This document shows positions 1 through 9,039 of a stretch of 64,000 nt of DNA, piece by piece (the stretch's first letter is position 1; every line of letters starts with the position of its first letter). Source of the stretch: an uncultured Lachnospiraceae bacterium (GTDB lineage: Bacteria; Bacillota; Clostridia; Lachnospirales; Lachnospiraceae); contig CANQPJ010000002.1 of NCBI GenBank assembly GCA_947625755.1, forward strand, positions 62,001-126,000. Direction: 5' to 3'. The notes under the pieces were generated by a model, which saw only the letters and a list, made by a program, of their open reading frames with translations, did no database searches and had not been told where the DNA came from. Made by a program: the position numbers and the translations under genes.

Positions 1-2148
1 ACTGTTAATACTATTTACATCAATGTTTCTCTCCGTAAATATCTTTGACAAATCAGTCAGAATACCAACCCGGTTATTCGCATATATAACGATTTCCGTC
101 ATATATTTTCCATCATTTGACCCTTCATCTGCAGCCCAGCTTGCCTCAATCAATCTGCCCCGTTCAATATCCGGCAGGTTAATAATATTAATACAATCTG
201 TCCGGTGGATAGAAACGCCTCTGCCTCTGGTGACAAATCCTACTATTTCATCCCCCGGAACAGGACTGCAGCATTTTGAAAAACGAACTGCCACATCATC
301 CATTCCCTCAACAATAATCCCGCTTTTAGAGGCGCTTTTTCTGTCCTCATTATTTTTTGCAGTATTTGCCTCTCTGATAATATCTTCATCCGTCAATTCT
401 GTTACATGGTCTTTTTCATATTCTGCCAAAAGTTTATTTACAATCTGACCTTCCTTTAATCCGCCATGTCCAACCGAAGCAATTAAGGATTCCCAGTTTT
501 TATAACTGTATTTGAGACGAACCTTCTCCATATAATCCGGCTTTAACAGATTCGATAAAACAATTCCCTTTGTCTTACAGTATTTTTCAATCAGTTCCTT
601 TCCCTTAATAATATTTTCTTCTTTATTCTGCTGTTTAAACCAAATATTAATTTTATTTTTTGCCTGTGTGCTTTTGACAATCTTTAACCAGTCCATACTT
701 GGTCCTGTGGAATTGTTTGAAGTGACAATCTCCACTCTGTCGCCATTTTGAATTTTGTAGTCAATATTTACCATCTTTCCATTGACTCTGGCGCCCACCA
801 TTTTATTGCCGACAGCGCTGTGAATACTGTATGCAAAATCAATTGGGGTTGAACCACTGGGCAGATTTTTTACGTCTCCATTTGGTGTGAAACAATATAC
901 ACGTTCAGAGAACATGTTCAAATCATCCTTCAACAGATTAATAAATTCATGGTTATCCGACATATCCCTCTGCCATTCAAGAATCTGTCTCAACCATGCA
1001 ATTTTCTGCTCCTCATTATCACCATCACCCGTAATATTTTCTTTGTACTTCCAATGCGCAGCAATACCATATTCGGCAGTCTTATGCATTTCAAAAGTAC
1101 GAATCTGTATTTCAAAAGGCTGACCGTTCGGACCAATCAGTGTGGTATGAAGAGATTGATACATATTCTGCTTTGGCATGGCAATATAATCTTTAAAACG
1201 TCCCGGTACCGGCGTATATTTTTCATGAATAATACCAAGGGCACCATAGCAATCCATAACACTATCGACTATAATACGAACAGCAAACACATCATAAATC
1301 TGATCCAATGTTTTATTTTGCATTGTCATTTTTTTATATATGCTGAAATAATGCTTTACCCTGCCATCGATTGTCGCCTTAATTCCTGCTTTTTCTATAT
1401 ATCCTGCCACTTCAGCAATGAGACTGCTCATAAACTCTTCCCTATGTTCCAGTCTTTCATGGACACCTGTTACCAGTTCATTGTATTGTTCCGGTTGCAA
1501 ATATCTCAAAGCAAGGTCGTCCAGCTCTATCTTAATCTTGGAAATACCCAGCCGGTCTGCAATCGGAGCATAGATGTCCATCGTTTCCCTGGACTTCTCC
1601 TTCTGTTTTTCCGGTGTCATATACATCAGAGTACGCATATTGTGAAGTCGGTCAGCAAGTTTAATCAGAATTACTCTTATATCTTTTGCCATGGCAAGAA
1701 ACATTTTCCGAAGATTTTCTGCCTGTTTTTCCACTTTATCTACATCATAGTCTAATTTGGTCAGCTTGGTAACGCCATCTACCAAATCTGTTACCTCTTC
1801 ACCGAATTCCTCCACCATAATGGCTCTTGTAACAGAAGTATCTTCCATGACATCATGCAGAAGTCCCGCCATAATTGACTCCTTATCCAATTCTAAATCA
1901 GCCAGAATAATTGCAGTATGAAGAGGATGAATAATATATGGTTCTCCGGACTTTCTTTTTTGCTCTCCATGGGAAGCTCTTGCAAACTTATATGCCTTCT
2001 CTATCATCTGCATATCATCTGCCGATGGATGATAATATTTTATCTTTTCGCTTAATCTTGCATAAAGTTCTTCCGGTGTCGCCTGCTCTTCCTCTTTTGG
2101 AATCACACCATGATTTTCAATTTTAATGTTCATATTATAATCAGTCAT
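1..2148 (-). CDS. rel: Bifunctional (p)ppGpp synthetase/hydrolase, C-terminal end cut by window edge
   Basis: Makes and degrades the alarmone (p)ppGpp in the stringent response. The reading frame runs without a stop from an ATG at 2148 to base 1, giving 716 residues; only part of the C-terminal ACT domain is missing. Visible in order: the HD hydrolase with LLHDVMED (HD at about residues 98-99), the synthetase region with RFKDYIAMPK and QSLHTT, a TGS domain (VYCFTPNGDVKNLP, STPIDFAY), a Cys/His region (KCCSPVPGDEIVG, then a second Cys), and the start of ACT. The ATG at 2148 is preceded by AAGGA at good spacing; an in-frame ATG at 2133 is less likely. It is last in recJ-apt-rel, 19 bp after apt. 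Both catalytic halves look intact, so a bifunctional enzyme is inferred. Confidence 0.96.
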   Translation of the reverse strand, partial: MTDYNMNIKIENHGVIPKEEEQATPEELYARLSEKIKYYHPSADDMQMIEKAYKFARASHGEQKRKSGEPYIIHPLHTAIILADLELDKESIMAGLLHDVMEDTSVTRAIMVEEFGEEVTDLVDGVTKLTKLDYDVDKVEKQAENLRKMFLAMAKDIRVILIKLADRLHNMRTLMYMTPEKQKEKSRETMDIYAPIADRLGISKIKIELDDLALRYLQPEQYNELVTGVHERLEHREEFMSSLIAEVAGYIEKAGIKATIDGRVKHYFSIYKKMTMQNKTLDQIYDVFAVRIIVDSVMDCYGALGIIHEKYTPVPGRFKDYIAMPKQNMYQSLHTTLIGPNGQPFEIQIRTFEMHKTAEYGIAAHWKYKENITGDGDNEEQKIAWLRQILEWQRDMSDNHEFINLLKDDLNMFSERVYCFTPNGDVKNLPSGSTPIDFAYSIHSAVGNKMVGARVNGKMVNIDYKIQNGDRVEIVTSNNSTGPSMDWLKIVKSTQAKNKINIWFKQQNKEENIIKGKELIEKYCKTKGIVLSNLLKPDYMEKVRLKYSYKNWESLIASVGHGGLKEGQIVNKLLAEYEKDHVTELTDEDIIREANTAKNNEDRKSASKSGIIVEGMDDVAVRFSKCCSPVPGDEIVGFVTRGRGVSIHRTDCINIINLPDIERGRLIEASWAADEGSNDGKYMTEIVIYANNRVGILTDLSKIFTERNIDVNSINS

Positions 2149-2167
2149 ATCCAAATCCTTATACAAA

Positions 2168-2692
2168 TTACTTTCCTTCATAAGTTACAACAGCATCTAC
2201 TCTATAATCTGCAAGTTTTTCCCTTCCATGTAAGCCTGCAAGTTCTACCAAAAACAGATTATCCACAACTTGACCGCCCAGTCTTTCAATTAGCTTAATT
2301 GCAGCCTCTATTGTTCCTCCGGTAGCAATCAAATCGTCAACCATCACTACTTTCTGTCCCGGCTGGATTGCATCCTTGTGAATCTCAATCTCTGCTTTCC
2401 CGTATTCCAAATCATAACTTTCCGAAATGGTCTCGCAGGGAAGTTTTCCCCGTTTTCTGATTATGACAAAAGGCTTTCCTAACAGATATGCTATTGGCAT
2501 TCCAAAAATAAAACCTCTTGCCTCCAGTCCCACAATAACATCAAAATCTATATCTTTAATTTTTTCTGTCATAGAATCAATGGCTAACTTTAACCCTTCT
2601 GCGTCCTGTATGACAGTTGTAAGGTCTCTGAAGATTATTCCCGGTTCCGGAAAATCCGGTATACTTCTGATATATTTTTCTACCTCATGCAT
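2168..2692 (-). CDS. apt: Adenine phosphoribosyltransferase
   Basis: Salvages adenine to AMP using PRPP in the cytosol. The 174-residue protein has the usual family length. The PRPP-binding loop VVMVDDLIATGGT is at residues 115-127, and the ARGFIFG segment lies near residues 58-64. The start at 2692 (MHEVEKYI) has an AAGGAGG ribosome binding site; a longer frame from 2719 would put that site inside the gene and is rejected. It sits between recJ and rel, a gene order often seen in Firmicutes, so the three are probably co-transcribed. Confidence 0.97.
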   Translation of the reverse strand: MHEVEKYIRSIPDFPEPGIIFRDLTTVIQDAEGLKLAIDSMTEKIKDIDFDVIVGLEARGFIFGMPIAYLLGKPFVIIRKRGKLPCETISESYDLEYGKAEIEIHKDAIQPGQKVVMVDDLIATGGTIEAAIKLIERLGGQVVDNLFLVELAGLHGREKLADYRVDAVVTYEGK

Positions 2693-2736
2693 CTTTTGTT
2701 CCTCCTTATTGTATAACATTGCCCGATAATATTATT

Positions 2737-4491
2737 TTAACAAAATCTGTCAATAACAATCTGTATTTGACTATTTCCATTATATTCATTAATCTTTGGA
2801 TAATATGTAACCATAATCTCGATATTGTTTTTTTCTCCCTTGAGCGCCTTATCAATTTCAGCCTGTCCAAATTTTTCTTTGATAAAAGACATAAACTCCA
2901 TTGCCCTTCCAAATATCATGGCTGTTAATCTATATCGATTACTGTTCTCTACGGTAAGCCGTAATACATTTCCGGTTTCCCCCTGTATCTGAATCTTATT
3001 AACTTTAATGTTTTTTTCTGCAAAAACCGGCTTTTCATTACCTTTACCATATGGTCCAATCAGACTTAATTCCTGTATCATATTCATTGTAACATATTCA
3101 AAGGGAAGCTGCATATCAATCCACACTTTTAAATATAAATCATCCTCTGTCAAATGACAATTTTCATTTAACCGTTTCCGCAATATTTCTATATTTTCTT
3201 TTGGTAAAGATACCCCTGCCGCCATTTTATGTCCGCCAAATTTTGTAAAAAGTTCTTTCACTCCGGATAATTCCGCATACATATCATAGGCATCAATAGA
3301 ACGCCCCGAACCTTTCACACCATCAGCTGCATTGGTCAAAACCAATACCGGCTTATTATATTTTTCCCTTATTCTCCCGGCAATAATACCGGCAATACTT
3401 TCATGACAATCTTTTAAATATATTACCAGAACGGAATCCATACACTCATCAGCAATTTTTATAGCTTCACAAACGCCTTTTTCCGTCAGTTCTTTTCTTT
3501 CATCATTTAATTTTTTCAGTTTTTCCGCCAAGTCCCCGGCTTTTTCCCTGCTCTTACATTCCAAAAGCTCCATTGCTTTTTTTGCAGTGTCCAGTCTTCC
3601 GCTTGCATTCAGACAAGGTCCCAGTATAAATCCGAAGTGATAAGAGTCTAACTTTCTCTTGTCCAGATTGCAGATGTCAATTAAAGCATTGATACCAATG
3701 TCATTATTGGTTTTAAATGACTCAATTCCCGCCTTGACAACAATTCTATTTTCTCCCTGCAATTCCATCACATCACAGACAGTAGCGATTGCAGCATAGG
3801 GAAGTAACTCCTTTACAAAATTCTGCCCTCTGTCCATTGATTCAAACAAAGCGGAAACCAACTGATAAGCCACCATAGCTCCACACAATTCTTTAAATGG
3901 ATAATTACAGTCCTTCTGTTTATGATTAACCACAGCATCTGCATCCGGCAGAATATAAGTCGTTCCACTATCATTTTTTTCAAAAACAACTTCATGATGA
4001 TCTGTTACAATAACTGTCATCCCAAGGGATTTTGCATATGCAATCTGGGAAATTGCCGCAATACCGTTATCGCAGGTCAGAATGGTATCAACTCCATCAT
4101 TATAAGCCTGTTTTATCAATCTTTCATTAATTCCATATCCGTCTTTGATACGATGAGGAATCACAACATCCACCACCGCTCCCAGTTCTATTAAAGAGCG
4201 ATGTAAAATATATCCGGAACAGATTCCATCTACGTCATAATCGCATATGATTCTGATTTTACTTTCATGGCTGATTTTAATTTTAAGAATATCTACAGCC
4301 TTGTCCATATCTTTGAATAACCATGGAGAATGCAGGTTATCAATATTTCCATTCAGGTATTCCTCAATCTTTTCGTCTCCGATTACATCTCTGTTCCTGA
4401 TTAACCGTGCAGTGATTGGGCTGATATTAAATTTTTCAGATATTTTGATAAAATCTGCTTTTTTTGTCTGCAGATACCATTTTTCATTCAT
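2737..4491 (-). CDS. recJ: Single-stranded-DNA-specific exonuclease RecJ
   Basis: 5'-3' exonuclease acting on single-stranded DNA in recombination and mismatch repair. The 584-residue protein carries the DHH-family phosphoesterase motifs DYDVDG (84-89) and TDHHE (DHH 164-166), then a DHHA1 domain with GRSIDAYDM and GGHKMAAGVS, followed by an oligonucleotide-binding-type C-terminus. The start at 4491 (MNEKWYL) is preceded by AGGTGG. A longer frame to 4542 would run into the terminator of the upstream operon and is rejected. It is the first gene of recJ-apt-rel. A promoter was not identified with confidence. Confidence 0.95.
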   Translation of the reverse strand: MNEKWYLQTKKADFIKISEKFNISPITARLIRNRDVIGDEKIEEYLNGNIDNLHSPWLFKDMDKAVDILKIKISHESKIRIICDYDVDGICSGYILHRSLIELGAVVDVVIPHRIKDGYGINERLIKQAYNDGVDTILTCDNGIAAISQIAYAKSLGMTVIVTDHHEVVFEKNDSGTTYILPDADAVVNHKQKDCNYPFKELCGAMVAYQLVSALFESMDRGQNFVKELLPYAAIATVCDVMELQGENRIVVKAGIESFKTNNDIGINALIDICNLDKRKLDSYHFGFILGPCLNASGRLDTAKKAMELLECKSREKAGDLAEKLKKLNDERKELTEKGVCEAIKIADECMDSVLVIYLKDCHESIAGIIAGRIREKYNKPVLVLTNAADGVKGSGRSIDAYDMYAELSGVKELFTKFGGHKMAAGVSLPKENIEILRKRLNENCHLTEDDLYLKVWIDMQLPFEYVTMNMIQELSLIGPYGKGNEKPVFAEKNIKVNKIQIQGETGNVLRLTVENSNRYRLTAMIFGRAMEFMSFIKEKFGQAEIDKALKGEKNNIEIMVTYYPKINEYNGNSQIQIVIDRFC

Positions 4492-4528
4492 GCTGCCACC
4501 TATTACCCTAAAGCATTTTCCATAGCAT

Positions 4529-4561
4529 AAAAACGGTATCACCCGGGTAAGGTGATACCGT
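4529..4561 (-). terminator. Rho-independent terminator downstream of secDF
   Basis: An 11-bp perfect stem (ACGGTATCACC 4533-4543 with GGTGATACCGT 4551-4561) has a 7-base loop and is followed on the minus strand by a run of five T (4529-4533). It lies between the secDF stop and the recJ start, so it separates the scfA-scfB-secDF unit from recJ-apt-rel. Confidence 0.88.
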
Positions 4562-4576
4562 CTGTATAAATTTCAA

Positions 4577-6832
4577 TTATTTATCGTATTTCTTACCCTT
4601 CATAATATACCATAATGAACCGGTAATGAAAACTGATGAATATGCACCAGCCACAATACCAACCATCAGTGGCAAAGTAAATTCTCTAATGGAAGAAACA
4701 CCCATTATGAAAATCATAAATACCATAATAAATGTAGTAAACGAAGTGTAAATACTTCTTGTAAGTGTCTGGGTAATACTCTCATCAATTTTTTGAATCA
4801 TTGTATCACCGCGTTTCATAATTGTTTTATTTTCTCTAATTCTATCAAAAATAACAATCGTAGCATTTATCGAATAACCCACGATAGTAAGCAGACATGC
4901 AATGAATGTTGTACCTACCGTAACTCTTGACAGGGCATAGAAGCCTACAACTACAAGCACATCATGTACCAAAGCCGTAACTGCAGCAAGTGCAAAATGC
5001 ACATTTTTAAAGCGCAGCCAGATATATATCAACATACATATTGTTGCAAATATCGTAGCCAGTACCGCATCTCTTCGCATTTCAGAACTAATTGTATCGG
5101 AAATTTCCGTATCGTTAAAGTTCTGCTTGTCGTCTTTTGCCTGGAATTTATCAATTAACAATTTTTTGAAGTTGTCCAAATCTTCGCCTTCAAGTTTCTT
5201 TGTCTTAATTGTATACAATCCCTTTGTGTTTGTATCTTTCTGTCCCTGAACATCTGTTGTACCAAGTACCTTTTCAATCTCCGGTCTGATATTGTCGTTA
5301 AACTCATCAATCGTATAATCCTTATCAAACTGTACCTGAATAGATGTACCTCCCTTAAATTCAATACTCAAATCAAATGCACCATTACCTTTTGCGGCAT
5401 TAAATGCGATTGATGCAAGACCAATTACAATGACAACAAGTGAAATTGCAAAATATATCATTCTCTTTTCAACAAATTTAATTGTTTTCTTAGCTCTTTC
5501 CTTACCATAAAATACAGGTTTTTGGAATCCCATGTAATACAGCATCCATACAAGTCCTCTTGAAACAACAAGGGAAGTAAACAGCTGAATAAAAATACCT
5601 ATGGCAAGTGTTGTTGCAAATCCCTGTACGGTACCGGAACCTCTCCAGAGAAGAACCAATGCGGCAATCAGGGTTGTGATATTTCCATCAACAATCGCTG
5701 ATGTAGCTTTCTGGAAGCCGATTTTGATAGCGCTCTTGACCGTCCTGCCGGAAGCAATTTCCTCCCTGATACGTGCATAAATAATAACGTTTGCATCCAC
5801 TGCCATACCGATATTCAGAATAATACCTGCAATGCCCGGCAGTGTTAATGTCAAATCAAATCCATTCAATGCAAGAAGCATTAACTCCAGATAAGATAAT
5901 AATGCAAATCCGGCAGCAAGACCCGGAATTCTATACACTAACAATAAGAATAAAATAATAATAATGAAACCAATAATACCTGCCTGTATACTCTTTGATA
6001 AAGCGTCATTTCCCAACTGGGCGCTCTGTACGCTATGACTTAATTCTTCTAATTTTAAATCAAGAGAACCGATTTTAATATTGGATGCCAGCTGTTCTGC
6101 TTCTTCTAATGTAAAGTCACCGGAAATTTCAGCCTGTCCACCAGTAATGGCAGAATTAATATTTGGATAACTCAAAACCTCATCATCATAGATAATATAT
6201 GATGTCTTATTAACATTCTGACTGGTCATTTCACCAAATGCTTTTGTTCCTTCTGAATTGAACTGAAGTGTAACTACATTTTTATTTACACCCTTATCAT
6301 CCGTTGTTGCCTGACCTTCCGAGCCGGAGACAGTATCACCTGTCAGCCAGACCTTGTAATATCCATCAAACTGACTGTTTTCCGTATTTTTTAACTGAAT
6401 ATACTCTTTATTTTTTAATTGTTTTTGGGTCGGAGTCTCACCGTCTTCTGCCTTGGTACAGAAATAAAGAATACCCGGTTTTCCCAATTCTTTTAATACG
6501 GCGTCTGCGTCATATGCTCCCGGAATTTCAACTGTAATTCTGTCATTTCCTACTTTGTATGCCGCAGCCTCTGTACTGAAATTAGCATGAATTCTCTTTT
6601 CCAGCTTACCTCTTGTAGCCTCAAGAGCACTTGCATCTAAATTATCCTTATCCTCTTTTGCTACCTGGTATGTGATACTCACACCACCTCTTAAGTCAAG
6701 ACCTTGCGTAATATTTTTTGCGTTACCATAGCCTCCTATACCAAACATAATAACGTATCCTGCAAAAGCAAGTACGGCAAGAGAAATTATAAATGCAATA
6801 ATTCCCTTTGTTTTGTTCATTTTAATTTTCAT
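4577..6832 (-). CDS. secDF: Fused protein translocase subunit SecDF
   Basis: Membrane component that uses the proton gradient to help export proteins through SecYEG. The 751 residues hold a complete SecD followed by a complete SecF. An N-terminal membrane segment lies near residues 10-32 and is followed by the large P1 ectodomain. The SecD membrane half contains AVDANVIIYARI. A second N-terminal segment begins near residue 455 and leads into the SecF half with GYSINATIVIFDRIREN. The ATG at 6832 has a GAGG upstream. The gene follows scfB by 14 bp. The terminator just downstream closes the operon. Fused SecDF is common in Firmicutes; yajC is not adjacent. Confidence 0.96.
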   Translation of the reverse strand: MKIKMNKTKGIIAFIISLAVLAFAGYVIMFGIGGYGNAKNITQGLDLRGGVSITYQVAKEDKDNLDASALEATRGKLEKRIHANFSTEAAAYKVGNDRITVEIPGAYDADAVLKELGKPGILYFCTKAEDGETPTQKQLKNKEYIQLKNTENSQFDGYYKVWLTGDTVSGSEGQATTDDKGVNKNVVTLQFNSEGTKAFGEMTSQNVNKTSYIIYDDEVLSYPNINSAITGGQAEISGDFTLEEAEQLASNIKIGSLDLKLEELSHSVQSAQLGNDALSKSIQAGIIGFIIIILFLLLVYRIPGLAAGFALLSYLELMLLALNGFDLTLTLPGIAGIILNIGMAVDANVIIYARIREEIASGRTVKSAIKIGFQKATSAIVDGNITTLIAALVLLWRGSGTVQGFATTLAIGIFIQLFTSLVVSRGLVWMLYYMGFQKPVFYGKERAKKTIKFVEKRMIYFAISLVVIVIGLASIAFNAAKGNGAFDLSIEFKGGTSIQVQFDKDYTIDEFNDNIRPEIEKVLGTTDVQGQKDTNTKGLYTIKTKKLEGEDLDNFKKLLIDKFQAKDDKQNFNDTEISDTISSEMRRDAVLATIFATICMLIYIWLRFKNVHFALAAVTALVHDVLVVVGFYALSRVTVGTTFIACLLTIVGYSINATIVIFDRIRENKTIMKRGDTMIQKIDESITQTLTRSIYTSFTTFIMVFMIFIMGVSSIREFTLPLMVGIVAGAYSSVFITGSLWYIMKGKKYDK

Positions 6833-6846
6833 CTTTTACCTCTTTC

Positions 6847-8211
6847 TTATTGGTCAGCATCTGCCAATGCCGCCTTTATCATTATTGAGCATTCCACTCT
6901 TTTTTTCTGCATTTCACATCCTATATCGTAAGCATCATGAATGGTTCCATGGAAATGATAGGAATTTGCTGCGCAACCGCCGCTGCAATAAAATTTTGCA
7001 AAGCAGTTTTTACATTTTTCTTTGGAATATACATTACAGTTACCAAATGTATCCACCAAATCATCTCTGACAATTCCTTCCTCTACATTCCCCATCAGGA
7101 ACTTTTCATCACCGACAAACTGATGGCACGGATAAAAATCTCCCCAAGGAGTAACTGCCAAATATTCCGTTCCGGAACCACATCCTGACAATCTTTTATA
7201 TACACATGGTCCCTGATTTAAATCAATCATAAAATGAAAAAAGTTAAATCCATTTCCTTCTTTTTCTCTTTTAATATACTCAAGAGCCAGCTTATCATAC
7301 TCTTCCATAATCTGTGGCAGATCCTGCTCACGAATAGCGTATGGGTCGTCTTCTGGTCCGACTACCGGCTCTATTGACATCTGTTTGAATCCTAAATCAG
7401 CAAAATGTTTCACATCTTCTGAAAAGTCCAAATTATCCCGTGTGAATGTACCTCTCACATAATAGTTTGTCTGATTTCTGCTATCTGCAAGTTTTTGAAA
7501 TTTTGGAACAATCAAATCATAACTGCCCTGTCCTGTCCGGAAAGGTCTCATATTATCATTGACTTCCTTTCGCCCGTCCAGACTTAAAACGACATTTGAC
7601 ATTTCTTTATTTAAAAATTCCATAATTTCATCATTCAACAGCACGCCATTGGTTGTCAGCGTAAATCTGAATTTTTTATGGTTTGATTTTTCTAATGACC
7701 GTCCATATTCCACCAGTTGTTTTACAACTCCCCAGTTCATTAGCGGCTCGCCACCAAAAAAGTCAACCTCGAGATTAACCCGGCTGCCTGAATTTGCAAC
7801 CAGAAAATCCAGCGCTTTCTTACCAACCTCAAAACTCATCATCGCTCTTCTTCCATGGTATTCTCCCTCTTCTGCGAAACAATACCTGCATGCAAGATTA
7901 CAGTCATGCGCAATATGAAGGCACAATGCTTTTACTACTGTCTGACGTGTTTTTTGAAACTTTTCAACAAAAGGCTGATATACATCTTCTGTAAACAGTT
8001 GTCCATCTTTTTTTAATTGTTCTACTTCTTCTATAACTTCCAACAAATCCGGCTCGGAGTACTTTGAGCCTAACTTTTTTATTATAGAAGCCGAATCCAA
8101 CTCCTCAAACAAAGCAATAACATCATATGTAACATCATCTACTACATGGACCGCTCCACTGTTGACGTCAAGAACAATGTTATAGCCATTGCTTTTGTAT
8201 TGATGAATCAC
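6847..8211 (-). CDS. scfB: Radical SAM SCIFF-peptide maturase (thioether cross-linking)
   Basis: Installs thioether (ranthipeptide-type) cross-links in the SCIFF precursor encoded just upstream. The 454 residues begin with a peptide-recognition-like region (about 1-90), followed by the radical SAM cluster motif CNLACRYC with Cys104, Cys108 and Cys111. The C-terminal SPASM/twitch region is cysteine-rich (GCGSG, FYPCHQF, GNCNVYS, KCKNC, CSGGCAANS) and should hold two auxiliary Fe-S clusters. The start is a GTG at 8211 with GGGAGG about 10 bases upstream. The pairing with scfA and placement before secDF match the order known in Clostridia. The identification is based on the adjacent precursor plus the motif set. 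Confidence 0.95.
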   Translation of the reverse strand: MIHQYKSNGYNIVLDVNSGAVHVVDDVTYDVIALFEELDSASIIKKLGSKYSEPDLLEVIEEVEQLKKDGQLFTEDVYQPFVEKFQKTRQTVVKALCLHIAHDCNLACRYCFAEEGEYHGRRAMMSFEVGKKALDFLVANSGSRVNLEVDFFGGEPLMNWGVVKQLVEYGRSLEKSNHKKFRFTLTTNGVLLNDEIMEFLNKEMSNVVLSLDGRKEVNDNMRPFRTGQGSYDLIVPKFQKLADSRNQTNYYVRGTFTRDNLDFSEDVKHFADLGFKQMSIEPVVGPEDDPYAIREQDLPQIMEEYDKLALEYIKREKEGNGFNFFHFMIDLNQGPCVYKRLSGCGSGTEYLAVTPWGDFYPCHQFVGDEKFLMGNVEEGIVRDDLVDTFGNCNVYSKEKCKNCFAKFYCSGGCAANSYHFHGTIHDAYDIGCEMQKKRVECSIMIKAALADADQ

Positions 8212-8240
8212 TGTATTACGTCCTCCCTTTTTAACGCACT

Positions 8241-8270
8241 ATAACAGAGTCGAAATTTCGGCTCTGTTAT
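8241..8270 (-). other. Long palindrome between scfA and scfB
   Basis: A nearly perfect 30-bp palindrome: ATAACAGAG (8241-8249) pairs with CTCTGTTAT (8262-8270), with one T-G wobble, around a self-complementary CGAAATTTCG core (8251-8260). There is no T-run on the minus strand after it, so it is not a classical terminator. It may act as an RNA-processing or stability hairpin that lets the small precursor mRNA outnumber the maturase mRNA. That role is inferred. Confidence 0.6.
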
Positions 8271-8296
8271 ATGTAGAATTTATACTAATTATTTAT

Positions 8297-8437
8297 TTAT
8301 TTGTTTTCACAGGTCTGGTTTCCTACTGTGCAGGATGTCTTACATGCTGATTGACAGGATGTCTGACATTCACCACAACCGCCTTTTTTCATAGTTTCTT
8401 TCAGTGTTTTGTGATTTAAAGTTTTGATATGTTTCAT
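8297..8437 (-). CDS. scfA: SCIFF ranthipeptide precursor (six cysteines in forty-five residues)
   Basis: A 46-residue precursor peptide. The N-terminal leader (MKHIKTLNHKTLKETMKKGG) is followed by a core with six cysteines at positions 21, 24, 28, 32, 36 and 43, interleaved with Thr/Ser residues that can accept thioether bonds. This is the family pattern. ScfB, encoded 86 bp downstream, is the expected maturase. The ATG at 8437 has a GGAGG site 6 bases upstream. A consensus promoter lies about 60 bp upstream. In Clostridia the family is nearly universal and its mature role is poorly settled; signalling has been proposed. Its expression probably exceeds that of scfB because of the intergenic hairpin. 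Confidence 0.96.
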   Translation of the reverse strand: MKHIKTLNHKTLKETMKKGGCGECQTSCQSACKTSCTVGNQTCENK

Positions 8438-8493
8438 GGTATTCCTCCAAATATTACTTGCGCATAATAACCTAAACGCATAATTCTTACGCT

Positions 8494-8521
8494 ATTATAA
8501 CACAATACACTATTTTTTCAA
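8494..8521 (-). promoter_or_regulatory. Sigma-A type promoter for scfA-scfB-secDF
   Basis: TTGAAA (8521-8516) is separated by 16 bases from a perfect TATAAT (8499-8494). The predicted start is about 50 bases upstream of the scfA ATG. A direct repeat of TTATGCG lies in the leader (about 8455-8485) and could be a regulatory site. Confidence 0.75.
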
Positions 8522-8529
8522 ACGTTTTT

Positions 8530-8886
8530 TTAGCTAATCATCCCTCCAAGAGTTCCTGCCGCAACAGAGATGAGAAAACCGCTAATTAACCCTACGCTTC
8601 CCGTGTCTATACCTCCTTTTACGATAAAGGCAATTACCACAATAATTGCAAAATACAGTATTCCCGATATTGCTCCCCACATAAACTTTTTCTTTGTCAT
8701 CACTTTTCCTATCAAATACCCTCCTATTAAATTTGAAATTCCATAGATTCCAAGTATCAGTATTTTGGTAACTGCAAAACTTGGAGTCATTCTTAAAACA
8801 ATAAAAGAAACACATGCCAGCAATACCGCGCTGATAATCATCTCAATTACTATTTCTTTTAAAAACGTAACAACAATTCGATTCAT
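8530..8886 (-). CDS. Small four-helix membrane protein, TIGR04086-like
   Basis: A very hydrophobic 118-residue protein with about four membrane helices (near residues 10-32, 36-58, 66-88 and 95-117) and a basic stretch MTKKKF between helices two and three. The size, helix pattern and position directly upstream of scfA agree with the TIGR04086 membrane family, which I recall as common next to SCIFF genes in Clostridia. The exact function is unknown. The start at 8886 is preceded by AAGAGG at normal spacing; a GTG at 8901 is possible but overlaps that site. The promoter of scfA lies just downstream, so the two may be transcribed separately. Confidence 0.7.
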   Translation of the reverse strand: MNRIVVTFLKEIVIEMIISAVLLACVSFIVLRMTPSFAVTKILILGIYGISNLIGGYLIGKVMTKKKFMWGAISGILYFAIIVVIAFIVKGGIDTGSVGLISGFLISVAAGTLGGMIS

Positions 8887-8954
8887 TATATACCTCTTCA
8901 CATAGTTTTCTATAATAATTTATATTTTTCATACGTATATTTTATTACGGATTC

Positions 8955-8983
8955 TTGACTTTAATATTATGTTTTTGTACAAT
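8955..8983 (+). promoter_or_regulatory. Sigma-A promoter for the CBS-domain membrane protein
   Basis: TTGACT (8955-8960), a 17-base spacer, and TACAAT (8978-8983). It lies 57 bp before the ATG at 9040 and faces away from the minus-strand gene at 8530-8886. Confidence 0.8.
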
Positions 8984-9039
8984 CTCAATTAGCAAGTGAA
9001 ACTTATAGCTTGAAATATTATTATTGTAAGGAGAACTTT

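Noticed and set aside
949-1755. 268-codon frame on the plus strand
   Set aside because: It is the antisense of the rel gene, which has full domain support.
4492-4542. Longer N-terminus for recJ
   Set aside because: The extension lies in the terminator of secDF and skips the AGGTGG binding site.
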